Shown one piece after another: positions 9,361-18,252 of a DNA stretch of 64,000 bases. The notes below the pieces were generated by a model. That model saw only the letters and a program-made list of their open reading frames with translations. It was not told the origin of the DNA and ran no database searches. The position numbers and the translations under genes are program-made. How positions within the stretch are numbered: position 1 is the first letter of the stretch; each line of letters starts with the position of its first letter. Source of the DNA: Paenibacillus planticolens (GTDB taxonomy: Bacteria; Bacillota; Bacilli; Paenibacillales; NBRC-103111); the NCBI RefSeq assembly GCF_013141725.1, contig NZ_WHNZ01000081.1:1-64000 (forward strand). The letters are read 5' to 3'.

Positions 9361-9398
9361 AAAGGCAAACCCCACTATTGGGCTTTGCCTTTTTTGCT
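9361..9398 (+). terminator. Riboswitch-controlled intrinsic terminator (expression platform)
   Basis: AAAGGCAAA pairs with TTTGCCTTT around a CCC/GGG inner stem, followed by a T-run. It sits between the cobalamin aptamer and the start codon at 9449, so it fits transcription attenuation by the bound riboswitch. Confidence 0.85.
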
Positions 9399-9448
9399 TT
9401 GCTTTTTAAGTGTTTTTTAAGAAAATTATAAGGAGAGATAAGAACAGT

Positions 9449-12400
9449 ATGTTAAGCAAACTGCATCGTAAAGCTATGTCGTCCTTTTTAGCATTCGTAA
9501 TGGCATTATCTGTATTATTCAACGTCATTGCGCCAGCTAATCCAGTTTTCGCTGCGAATCAAGGACCGGTTTCAGTTGCGCTTCACGTCGAAGGACCGCA
9601 AGGTCTTATCCACGAAGGAGTGGCGGAAGGTTCAAACGCGTTAGAAGCGTTGCAAGCTGATTTAAGGCAAGCCCAAATTCCATTAGACATTGCAGATTCA
9701 CCCTATGGTCCGTATGTGACAGGAATTAATGGGATACACGCAGGACTATATGGCGGCTATGATGGATGGAACATTGCTGTCAAGCGTCAAGGACAATGGA
9801 TCATACCTTCTGTCGCTATGGATCTATTTAATCTAGAAAGCAATGACCAAATTAGCGTGTATTACGGTGATCTTGAGACGCAATTGGTTCAATCCATTTC
9901 TGTTCAACCTGGTGATGTCAAAGCCAATCAGCCTTTCTCCGTTACGGTCACGAAGAGCACTTATGATTGGTCAAGTAACCAATTTATTAATTCTCCGGCT
10001 AGCGGTGTGAAAGTAACAGTTGGTGGGACCGCAGTCGTAACGAACCCAAACGGTATAGCTGCATTTGATAAAGGAGTAAGTGCAGGAAATTATACACTTG
10101 AAGTTACGGATTATCGTGCAATTGCAGCACCGGGAACAGTTAGAGCTACTCAGCCATTGACCGTTAATAAGGTACCAGCCATTCCACTGGGGAATGTAAC
10201 TCTTACCGTTGAGAAATTTACATTAGGGCAAGGCTATTTTAAAGAGCCGGTTAAAGTTCCTTTTTATGAAGGTGAAAATGTAGCAGCTGTACTCACGCGC
10301 GTTTTGGGTGAGGATAATATACAGCATACCGGAACTATTGAAGAACGTTTTTATTTATCTAAGGTTAAAGACGCTGGCAGTCAAGTAAATGTGCCAAATT
10401 ATATCAAAGAGCAAATGGATGCAGATGGAGTTCAATTAGGTACAAAGAATAACGAGCAGTGGCTGGGAGAATTCGATTATACGTCTATGTCCGGGTGGAT
10501 GTATGCCGTAAATAATGTAATCCCGAATGTAGGGGTGTCCGACTATATACCTCATGATGAGGATGTCATTCGAACTCAGTTTACTGTGTATGGCTTTGGA
10601 GCATCGCTGGGAGGCGACGAGTGGAGTCCGGGCTTTATACAAACGGCTAACAAGGATGCACTGACGGCTAGGATCGCAGAAATAAACAGTGATCCGAATA
10701 AAGCAGCGATTCTATCGAATGCAGTTGTTAAATCCCTATATGATCAAGCGTATTCGTTGCTTACTAACATGGAAAGCAAGCAGAATGACATAGATAGAAT
10801 GCTAGCCAGTCTGAACGGTAATGTTAAACCGACAATAAAAGTTACCGGGATAACGGATAAACAAGAAGTAGCCCAGGCTAATATTAGCTTTAATGTGGAA
10901 GCGACGGATAACACCTCATCTGTTATAACACCCGTAGTCAAGTTGAACGGAACTGTTATCTCGAAGACTGGCGGAGCATATAATGTCGTTCTAAACTCAG
11001 GTGTAAACACAATTGCCATCACGGCCAAAGGTGCATTCGGCAATACGGCAGAAACAAATTTTACCATAACGTACAAAGCTAGTGTTGTAAACAATGCGAA
11101 AGAACAGTTAAACAAAAACCTAGCCTATATTCTAAAAACGGTAGATAAACCGAAGTTTGGAACCGGCGGCGGAGAATGGTCTGTCCTTTCATTGGCCAGA
11201 GCTAACTATTCTGTACCTGATGGCTATTATCAATCGTACTATGACAATGTAGTTAGTACAGTAAAAGAAAAAATGATTGCGAATGCCGGGGTATTGGATA
11301 AAACGAAAGGTACCGAGCATTCAAGAGCCATCCTGGGACTAACTTCGATTGGCAAAGATCCCAAAGATGTTGGTGGCTATGATCTTTTACAGGCACTTTC
11401 GGATTATGATTATGTCATTAAACAAGGCATGAATGGTCCAATCTTCGCCCTTCTTGCATTCGATTCTAAGAACTACATAATTCCCTCAGCTGCAGAAGGA
11501 AAAGTACAAACTACTAGAGATAATCTCATTAAGTATTTGATAGATGGAGAATCAAACAAGGGTAACGCCGATCAAGGAGGTTGGGGACTATCTCCTGGTG
11601 GTAAACCTGATGTCGATATCACCGCAATGACGATGCAAGCACTTGCTCCGTATGCTCAGTCTAAAGAAGATGTCAAAGCAGCAATAGATCGAGCTGTTAG
11701 TTGGCTTTCTAAATCTCAAAATAGTGAAGGAAGTTATACAAGCTTCGGAAGTACAAGCAGCGAGAGTCTATCACAAGTGGTAACCGCATTATCGGCAGTC
11801 GGTATAGATTCAAACACAGACTCAAGATTTATTAAAAATGGTAAATCTGCTTTGGATGCTTTAATGTCATTTGCCGTAGTTGATGGCGGCTTTAAGCATA
11901 CTAAAACAGGAAAAGTAGATGCTATGGCAACTGATCAAGGTACGTATGCACTTGTAGCCTATGATCGATTCGTGAATGGAAGCAACCGTCTGTATGATAT
12001 GACGGACGTTGACACAGAAAAACCAAGCATAACCGTAACCGGCTTAACGAATAACCAAGAAGTATCCCAGCCAAATCTGAGCTTTGGAGTTCAAGTAACC
12101 GATAATCGACCTGGAGTAATAACAACGGTAGTTAAGCTAAACGGGACAGTAATCTCCAAAGTTGATAATAAATACAACGTTGTTCTTACCGCTGGAGCAA
12201 ACACAATCACTGTTTCTGCCACTGATGCTTCCGGGAATTCAGCTGAGCAATCGTTTACTATTACTTACAAAGCTAGTACTATTAGCAACCCGAAGCAAAT
12301 CTTAAATAAGAATCTAGCATATATTGTGAAAACAGTAGAAAAACCGGTTTTTGGAACGGGTGGCGGGGAATGGTCTGTCCTTTCATTGGCCAGAGCCAAT

Positions 12401-15400
12401 TATTCCGTACCTGATGGCTATTATCAATCGTACTATGACAATGTAACTAGTACAGTAAAAGATAAAATGATTGCGAATGCCGGAGTTTTGGATAAAACAA
12501 AAGGTACCGAGCATTCAAGAGTCATCCTGGGACTAACTTCAATTGGCAAAGATCCCAAAGATGTTGGTGGCTATGATCTTTTACAGGCACTTTCGGATTA
12601 TGATTATGTCATTAAACAAGGCATGAATGGTCCAATCTTCGCCCTTCTTGCATTTGATTCTAAAAACTACATAATTCCCTCAGCTGCAGAAGGCAAAGTA
12701 CAAACAACAAGAGATAAACTTATTAAGTATTTGATAGATGGAGAATCAAACAAGGGTAACGCTGATCAAGGAGGTTGGGGACTATCTCCTGGCGGTAAAC
12801 CCGATGTTGATCTCACCGGAATGACAATGCAAGCACTTGCTCCGTATGCTCAGTCTAATGAAGATGTAAAAGCAGCAATAGATCGAGCTGTTAGTTGGCT
12901 TTCCAAATCTCAAAATAGTGAAGGAAGTTATACAAGCTTCGGAAGTACAAGCAGCGAGAGTCTATCACAGGTGGTAACCGCATTATCAGCAGTCGGCATA
13001 GATTCAAACACAGACTCAAGATTTATAAAAAATGGTAAATCTGCATTGGATGCTTTAATGTCATTTGCTGTAGCCGATGGCGGCTTTAAGCATATTAAAA
13101 CAGGAAAAGTAGACGGCATGGCTACGGATCAAGGCACTTACGCATTAGTAGCCTATGATCGATTCGTGAATGGAAGCAACCGTCTGTATGATATGACGGA
13201 TGTCCTCGATATCCCGACTCCAGGCGAAAATGAACTCCCGTTACCGAGCGGTGATCAACCTAAGATTGTGATCCCGTCCGATAATAAAGACTACATTATT
13301 CCAGTAACGAATGCAGATGCAAATAAAGAAATAACGATAGAAATCCCTATTAATAATCTTTCGAAAATTCAAGTCAATTTGCCTTCGAACAGCAGCTTGC
13401 CCCAAATTGAAGCTGTCAAAGGCAGCATATCGATGGTCATTCCTAAGGGAGCCCAAATTATTAGTGGGGATTCTTCAGGACTGGAGTTAATCACATCCAA
13501 TGATGCGGCAAGTTCTTCATTAAAAGATAAAATAAAAACGATCATTGAGAACGGCAAGAAACTGGATACCGTTCATCAGGCCATCACGCTTGGCGGTACT
13601 AACCGAGTAGAGTTTAATCAATTTGTCACTTTGACTTTCACTGGCATGAAAGGCAAAGATGCTGCCTTTATCCAGAATGGATCACCGCATACGATTAAGA
13701 AGTTTGCAAGTGATGAGGCAGGCAAAGCAAGCAGCAATAATGAGTATGCCTACGACAGTGGGAACGATCTGATTGTTAAAACCAAACATTTTACCGACTT
13801 TATCGCTTACGCTTCAAGTACGGTTGTAATACCGCCAATTGGAGGAGGGGGTGGAGGAGGAACTCCTCAACCGACGAAGCATGCTACCATATCCGTTGAT
13901 AAGCGTACGATCAACAAGAGGGATGTTATTCCTGCAACGAGCGTAGAACTTCAGTCGGGAGATACCGCATGGAGTTTGCTCAAGCGAGTATTAGACAGCC
14001 GCGGGATCAGTTACAAATATGAGTGGTCTGAGAAATATGACAGTGTATATGTGCAATCCATTGCTGGTGACGGTGAATTCGACCACGGCAGCGGCAGCGG
14101 TTGGATGTACAATGTGAATGGCGACTATCCGGATTTCGGGGCAACCAAATATACGCTTCAGGATGGCGACAGTTTGCAATGGCGCTACACGACTAATTTA
14201 GGGGAAGATCTGGGTCATAAATATACAGGTGATCCAAAACCAATCGTTAATTCAACGGATCAAAAAACAGTTATTGATGTTCCGGCAACGATTACCGAAA
14301 ATTACACCGTAAACATCACCATTGAATTGAAGGATAAAGAGCTTATTACGATTAACATTCCTAACGTGAAAGCCAAAGTTATTCTTAGCTTGGATGAAGT
14401 GAAAGACAGCATCCCAACGATCACCGCCGTCAAAGGCGATATCTCCGTTTCGATCGACAAGGGCACTGTTTTGAAGTCAGGGGATTCTCATGTTGAACTG
14501 TTAACCTCTTTGAATACCGATGACATGAATCTGCAGAATCTCGTCAAAGGCAGTTTAAAAAGCGCAGAAACGAAGACGGTTAAGCTGGCTCATGTTTTTG
14601 CCATGGGGAATGCGAATCAATCCGTCATTTTCGATAAGCCGCTTACTTTTGTCATCAAAGGTGCTAAAGATCAAAGCGTTGGATTTATCGAAGGGGATAC
14701 CTTCACACCGATTGAGATTTATGAGTCGGATGTCAAAGGTGCCGAGGCGACAAAAGGGAATGAAAAAATTACCTACGCATATGTAAAAGACAACGATCTG
14801 ATCATTAAAACAAACCATTTCACGAATTTCGTTTCCTATTCCGTAAGTCAGCTGGAGACGGTGAAGCCGTTCGATCTGAAAAATCTGTATGCAGACACCC
14901 ATTCCATTTCAAATTGGGCAATTGAGGCTATTACAGAAGCATCTCAGAAAAAATTTATTGACGGCAGCGATGGGAAATTTAATCCGCAAGCCACGATTAC
15001 AAGAGCAGAGTTCACTAAGATTCTAGTGGGTGTTCTCGGAATAGATGTAAAGACGAGCAGCATCATTAACTTCACAGACGTCTCTCAGAAGGATTGGTTC
15101 TATCCTTATGTGAACGCAGCGTATAAAGCAGGTTTTATTACAGGGTTCTCGAACGATCAATTTCATCCAGACGAGAAACTGACACGAGAGCAAATGGCGG
15201 TCATCATTGTCAAAGCGCTGGGCATTCAAGCTGGTGGGCAAGCACCAACCATTGAAGATTTAGACCTTGTATCCGATTGGGCTAAAGTTGATGTTCAAAC
15301 GATTATGGCACGTCAGCTTATGTCCGGATGGGACAACCGGTTCCAGCCTAGCGATGAGGTAACGAGAGAAATGGCGGCCGTTGTTGCTATGAGAGCTTAT

Positions 15401-16387
15401 CATTATAAGAATGATGCTCAAAAAGAAACAGCTCAGCCCGATCTGCTCAAAAAAGCGCTTGTTGAAAAGCTAATTAACCAGACCGCTGTTTTCATGCAGC
15501 AAACCGTAACCGATCCAGTGGTAGCATCCATTGGTGGAGATTGGACTGTATTTGGACTGGCACGCTCCGGCGTTCCAGTTCCAGATGCCTACTACGCTAA
15601 GTATTACGCCAATGTAGAGAAGATTTTAAAGGAAAAATCAGGTAAGCTGCACGCGGTAAAATACACGGAGTATGACCGGGTTATCCTGGGCCTCACGTCG
15701 ATCGGCAGCGGCATTGATCAAGTAGCCGGGTACAATTTAAGAGAGTGGCTGGCTGATTATGACACTTTGATCAAGCAGGGCATTAATGGTCCTATCTTTG
15801 CGCTTATCGCGCTGGATAGCAAATCTTTTGACATTCCGACAGTCGCTGGTGTCAAAACACAGACTACAAGAGATCTTCTAATTGACTTTATTTTAAAAAG
15901 GGAAATAACAGACGGAGGATGGGCGCTGGGTGAGAAAGCGACGGAAGCAGATCCGGATATAACAGCGATGGCCATCCAAGGTCTGACGCCGTATTACAAA
16001 ACGAACAAGAACGTACAAGCTGCGGTAGATCGCGCACTTGTGTGGCTGTCCAAGTCGCAGAAAGATGACGGCGGTTACGCCAGTGGGGAATCCACGAATT
16101 CCGAGAGCATTGCTCAGGTTGTTGTTGCTTTGACGGGTCTTGGCATTAACCCGCACACGGATGCAAGGTTTATCAAAAACGGCAGCTCGGCTGTTGACGC
16201 TTTACTCAGCTTTGCTGCTGCAGACGGAGGATTTTATCATATTAAAACGGGCGGCTTCGATAATGGCGGTGCAAAACCAGGCGAAGTAGATCCAATGGCA
16301 ACTGATCAAGCTATGTATGCATTGGTTGCTTACGATAGACTTCTAAAAGGGCAAACTCGTCTATATGATATGACAGATATCAAATAA
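9449..16387 (+). CDS. Giant SLH surface protein with DUF4430 and alpha/alpha-barrel modules (transcobalamin-like)
   Basis: I chose the ATG at 9449, preceded by AAGGAGAG; an in-frame GTG at 9410 abuts the terminator. The protein has 2312 residues. Approximate layout: signal peptide 1-35; DUF4430 at 40-141; Ig-like linker; DUF4430 at 248-383 (SGWMYAVNNVIPN); Ig-like 456-548; alpha/alpha barrel 549-853; Ig-like 854-946; a nearly identical barrel 947-1251; beta module; Gly-rich linker; DUF4430 at 1477-1594 (SGWMYNVNGDYPDFGATKY); beta module; three SLH repeats 1813-1989; third barrel 1994-2312. Barrel modules show prenyltransferase-like repeats (GGWGLSPGG, ADGGFKH, MATDQGTYALVAYDR). A six-hairpin barrel plus a DUF4430-like domain is the architecture of animal intrinsic factor and transcobalamin. 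With the B12 riboswitch upstream and an ECF transporter downstream, cobalamin capture at the cell surface is inferred. Confidence 0.85.
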   Translation: MLSKLHRKAMSSFLAFVMALSVLFNVIAPANPVFAANQGPVSVALHVEGPQGLIHEGVAEGSNALEALQADLRQAQIPLDIADSPYGPYVTGINGIHAGLYGGYDGWNIAVKRQGQWIIPSVAMDLFNLESNDQISVYYGDLETQLVQSISVQPGDVKANQPFSVTVTKSTYDWSSNQFINSPASGVKVTVGGTAVVTNPNGIAAFDKGVSAGNYTLEVTDYRAIAAPGTVRATQPLTVNKVPAIPLGNVTLTVEKFTLGQGYFKEPVKVPFYEGENVAAVLTRVLGEDNIQHTGTIEERFYLSKVKDAGSQVNVPNYIKEQMDADGVQLGTKNNEQWLGEFDYTSMSGWMYAVNNVIPNVGVSDYIPHDEDVIRTQFTVYGFGASLGGDEWSPGFIQTANKDALTARIAEINSDPNKAAILSNAVVKSLYDQAYSLLTNMESKQNDIDRMLASLNGNVKPTIKVTGITDKQEVAQANISFNVEATDNTSSVITPVVKLNGTVISKTGGAYNVVLNSGVNTIAITAKGAFGNTAETNFTITYKASVVNNAKEQLNKNLAYILKTVDKPKFGTGGGEWSVLSLARANYSVPDGYYQSYYDNVVSTVKEKMIANAGVLDKTKGTEHSRAILGLTSIGKDPKDVGGYDLLQALSDYDYVIKQGMNGPIFALLAFDSKNYIIPSAAEGKVQTTRDNLIKYLIDGESNKGNADQGGWGLSPGGKPDVDITAMTMQALAPYAQSKEDVKAAIDRAVSWLSKSQNSEGSYTSFGSTSSESLSQVVTALSAVGIDSNTDSRFIKNGKSALDALMSFAVVDGGFKHTKTGKVDAMATDQGTYALVAYDRFVNGSNRLYDMTDVDTEKPSITVTGLTNNQEVSQPNLSFGVQVTDNRPGVITTVVKLNGTVISKVDNKYNVVLTAGANTITVSATDASGNSAEQSFTITYKASTISNPKQILNKNLAYIVKTVEKPVFGTGGGEWSVLSLARANYSVPDGYYQSYYDNVTSTVKDKMIANAGVLDKTKGTEHSRVILGLTSIGKDPKDVGGYDLLQALSDYDYVIKQGMNGPIFALLAFDSKNYIIPSAAEGKVQTTRDKLIKYLIDGESNKGNADQGGWGLSPGGKPDVDLTGMTMQALAPYAQSNEDVKAAIDRAVSWLSKSQNSEGSYTSFGSTSSESLSQVVTALSAVGIDSNTDSRFIKNGKSALDALMSFAVADGGFKHIKTGKVDGMATDQGTYALVAYDRFVNGSNRLYDMTDVLDIPTPGENELPLPSGDQPKIVIPSDNKDYIIPVTNADANKEITIEIPINNLSKIQVNLPSNSSLPQIEAVKGSISMVIPKGAQIISGDSSGLELITSNDAASSSLKDKIKTIIENGKKLDTVHQAITLGGTNRVEFNQFVTLTFTGMKGKDAAFIQNGSPHTIKKFASDEAGKASSNNEYAYDSGNDLIVKTKHFTDFIAYASSTVVIPPIGGGGGGGTPQPTKHATISVDKRTINKRDVIPATSVELQSGDTAWSLLKRVLDSRGISYKYEWSEKYDSVYVQSIAGDGEFDHGSGSGWMYNVNGDYPDFGATKYTLQDGDSLQWRYTTNLGEDLGHKYTGDPKPIVNSTDQKTVIDVPATITENYTVNITIELKDKELITINIPNVKAKVILSLDEVKDSIPTITAVKGDISVSIDKGTVLKSGDSHVELLTSLNTDDMNLQNLVKGSLKSAETKTVKLAHVFAMGNANQSVIFDKPLTFVIKGAKDQSVGFIEGDTFTPIEIYESDVKGAEATKGNEKITYAYVKDNDLIIKTNHFTNFVSYSVSQLETVKPFDLKNLYADTHSISNWAIEAITEASQKKFIDGSDGKFNPQATITRAEFTKILVGVLGIDVKTSSIINFTDVSQKDWFYPYVNAAYKAGFITGFSNDQFHPDEKLTREQMAVIIVKALGIQAGGQAPTIEDLDLVSDWAKVDVQTIMARQLMSGWDNRFQPSDEVTREMAAVVAMRAYHYKNDAQKETAQPDLLKKALVEKLINQTAVFMQQTVTDPVVASIGGDWTVFGLARSGVPVPDAYYAKYYANVEKILKEKSGKLHAVKYTEYDRVILGLTSIGSGIDQVAGYNLREWLADYDTLIKQGINGPIFALIALDSKSFDIPTVAGVKTQTTRDLLIDFILKREITDGGWALGEKATEADPDITAMAIQGLTPYYKTNKNVQAAVDRALVWLSKSQKDDGGYASGESTNSESIAQVVVALTGLGINPHTDARFIKNGSSAVDALLSFAAADGGFYHIKTGGFDNGGAKPGEVDPMATDQAMYALVAYDRLLKGQTRLYDMTDIK
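10816..12009 (+). repeat. Tandem intragenic repeat, unit 1 (1194 bp, Ig-like plus barrel)
   Basis: This segment repeats at an offset of exactly 1194 bp (398 codons) in the next unit. The barrel part (about 11093-12009) is almost identical in DNA to its partner, while the Ig-like part (10816-11092) is clearly diverged. Confidence 0.9.
12010..13203 (+). repeat. Tandem intragenic repeat, unit 2 (1194 bp)
   Basis: This is the second copy of the 1194-bp unit. Long stretches such as 12541-12720 differ from 11347-11526 at only a few, mostly silent, bases. It ends at the same LYDMTDV motif as unit 1. Confidence 0.9.
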
Positions 16388-16400
16388 GAATATGAATCTA

Positions 16401-16430
16401 TAAGCAGGGGCAGATGTTTGCCCTTGCTTA
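16401..16430 (+). other. Intra-operon RNA hairpin without a U-tract
   Basis: A 12-bp stem (TAAGCAGGGGCA / TGCCCTTGCTTA with one G-T pair) lies between the giant surface gene and the next gene and is followed by ATTCATT rather than a T-run. It may be a weak terminator or mRNA-stabilising stem that separates expression of the abundant surface protein from the transporter genes. Confidence 0.6.
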
Positions 16431-16453
16431 TTCATTAAAGGTGTGAATTCAAC

Positions 16454-17362
16454 ATGTCGATGAAGAAGTGGCTCGTTGCGATTGGAATTGTCGGAGTTTT
16501 GGCCATCGCTTTCTTCTGGGGCGGCAACAGTCCGAAAAGTTCGAATCAGACAGCTGTAAGCAGTATTGCCTCTCAGCCCGGCGAAATACCAACTTCAACG
16601 CTAATGCCAGAGAAGCAAATGGAAACCAAACAGGCTGCGGATTCTCCTCAACCGGAAGCTGCTGCACAGAAGGACGAACCCAGTAAGCCAGATATTCCTC
16701 AGGAAACAAAGCCAGCATCATCCATTCAAGAAGCAATCCCTGCCGATAAACCGGCAGCACCCGTCGTCACCAATTCGGCTCCGCCGGCTGCTGAGACCAG
16801 CAAGCCGGAACCTTCAACGCAGCCCCAAGCGGGCACGAAAGAACCAGAACCCAAGAAGGATAAATATTTAACTGATCCGATCCCGGAGGGGAAACCTAAG
16901 CCTGTCGAATGGCAGGATGTCACGATCAATAAGAAAAAAGCATTAACAGCGACGTTATCTGTCACCTGCAAAACGATCCTGGATAATATGAGCAGCTTCA
17001 ATAAAGATAAGCTGGAGGTATTGCCGAAGGACGGCGTTATCTATCAAGCGCAAACCGTTACCTTTTATGAGGGAGAATCTGTATTTGATGTGCTGCTCAG
17101 AGAGATGAAGAAGAACAAAATTCATATGGAGTTTTCCATGACGCCTATCTATAACAGCAATTATATCGAGGGCATTCATAATATTTATGAGTTTGATTGC
17201 GGAGAGCTGAGCGGTTGGATGTATAAAGTAAACGGATGGTTTCCGAATTATGGGGCCAGCCGCTATGTGCTCAAAGACGGCGATGTCATCGATTGGGTCT
17301 ACACGTGCGATCTTGGACGCGATGTCGGAGACGGCAAGGCTGCGGGAGGAGGGAAAAAGTAA
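16454..17362 (+). CDS. Membrane-anchored DUF4430 protein with Pro-rich stalk
   Basis: The protein has 302 residues. A single N-terminal hydrophobic segment (about residues 5-22, WLVAIGIVGVLAIAFFWGG) has no lipobox cysteine and probably stays as a membrane anchor. Residues about 28-150 are a Pro/Ala/Glu/Lys-rich stalk, long enough to cross part of the cell wall. Residues about 165-295 form a DUF4430 domain with the family hallmark ELSGWMYKVNGWFPNYGASR followed by LKDGDVIDWVYTCDLG. The gene follows the giant surface protein by 66 nt and overlaps the start of the ECF T gene (TAATG). I infer that it takes ligand from the surface protein and hands it to the S component. DUF4430 is related to the C-terminal domain of animal transcobalamins. 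Confidence 0.82.
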   Translation: MSMKKWLVAIGIVGVLAIAFFWGGNSPKSSNQTAVSSIASQPGEIPTSTLMPEKQMETKQAADSPQPEAAAQKDEPSKPDIPQETKPASSIQEAIPADKPAAPVVTNSAPPAAETSKPEPSTQPQAGTKEPEPKKDKYLTDPIPEGKPKPVEWQDVTINKKKALTATLSVTCKTILDNMSSFNKDKLEVLPKDGVIYQAQTVTFYEGESVFDVLLREMKKNKIHMEFSMTPIYNSNYIEGIHNIYEFDCGELSGWMYKVNGWFPNYGASRYVLKDGDVIDWVYTCDLGRDVGDGKAAGGGKK

Positions 17363-18252
17363 TGAGAGATTCCTTTTCTACCTTTCATCCCTTCATAAAT
17401 TTCATGTATTTCGTGGCCGTACTCGTGTGCAGCATGGTGTTCATGCATCCCGTTTTTCAAGCCATAGCGCTTATCAGCGCTGCCCTGTACGCCATCATGC
17501 TCAAAGGGAAGAAAGCGGTCAAATTCAACCTGTTTTACATGATTCCGCTCCTTGTGGTTATGGCCGTTATGAACCCTGTTTTTAGTCACGCGGGTGTTAC
17601 GATTCTGTTTTATCTGCAAAATGGGAATCCGATTACCCTCGAATCCATTTTGTACGGCATAGCCGCCGCGTGTATGTACGTCACGGTAATTGTATGGTTC
17701 TCCTGCTACAATGCGGTGATGACATCGGATAAATTTATTTTTATTTTTGGTAAAATATTGCCCGCCTTGTCGCTGATACTCTCTATGGTACTTCGTTTTG
17801 TCCCCCGGTATTTAGCGCAGCTAAAAGTGATTTCCAATGCTCAGAAATGCATTGGTAGAGATGTAACGCAAGGCAATATCGTCACAAGAGCTCGCAACGG
17901 GATTCGAATTCTCTCCATCATGACGACCTGGGCACTGGAAAATGCCATCGAAACAGCGGATTCTATGAAGTCTAGAGGATACGGATTGCCCGGTCGTACG
18001 AGTTTCTCAACATTCCGTTTTGATACCAGGGATAAAGTTGCGTGTCTTGTGCTGATAGGACTCATGCTTGTTGTAGGCACGGGCGCGTGGATGGGATACA
18101 ATACGATCCGCTATTTCCCATCGATTCATGTCAAAGCGATATCGCCCCTTAGTGTGGTCGTATATATCGCTTATACGATTCTTTGCCTGATGCCGGTGAT
18201 TATTCAAATTGTGGAGGAAATCAAATGGAGATTTATGACATCAAGGATCTAA
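17362..18252 (+). CDS. ecfT: ECF transporter transmembrane T component
   Basis: The ATG at 17362 shares its A with the preceding TAA stop, with GGGAGGAGGG upstream. An in-frame extension upstream would lie inside the previous gene and is rejected. The protein has 296 residues with several transmembrane helices (about 12-45, 55-75, 88-110, 125-150, 230-250, 265-285). The cytoplasmic coupling region shows LENAIETADSMKSRGYG, the T-component signature in which the Ser-Arg-Gly motif contacts the ATPases. It works with the fused ATPase and S component encoded next. A dedicated T subunit indicates a group I ECF transporter rather than a shared module. Confidence 0.87.
   Translation: MRDSFSTFHPFINFMYFVAVLVCSMVFMHPVFQAIALISAALYAIMLKGKKAVKFNLFYMIPLLVVMAVMNPVFSHAGVTILFYLQNGNPITLESILYGIAAACMYVTVIVWFSCYNAVMTSDKFIFIFGKILPALSLILSMVLRFVPRYLAQLKVISNAQKCIGRDVTQGNIVTRARNGIRILSIMTTWALENAIETADSMKSRGYGLPGRTSFSTFRFDTRDKVACLVLIGLMLVVGTGAWMGYNTIRYFPSIHVKAISPLSVVVYIAYTILCLMPVIIQIVEEIKWRFMTSRI

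Noticed and set aside
9410..9448. Upstream GTG start for the giant surface protein
   Set aside because: It lies just after the riboswitch terminator with no ribosome binding site, and the ATG at 9449 has AAGGAGAG and begins the signal peptide.
10816..13203. Assembly error suggested by the near-identical barrels
   Set aside because: The Ig-like segments of the two units differ at many positions and the reading frame is kept, so a true duplication is more likely; long reads could still settle it.
17236..17361. N-terminal extension of the ECF T gene into the previous gene
   Set aside because: The extension is Arg/Cys-rich out-of-frame translation of the DUF4430 gene; the TAATG junction gives the natural start.
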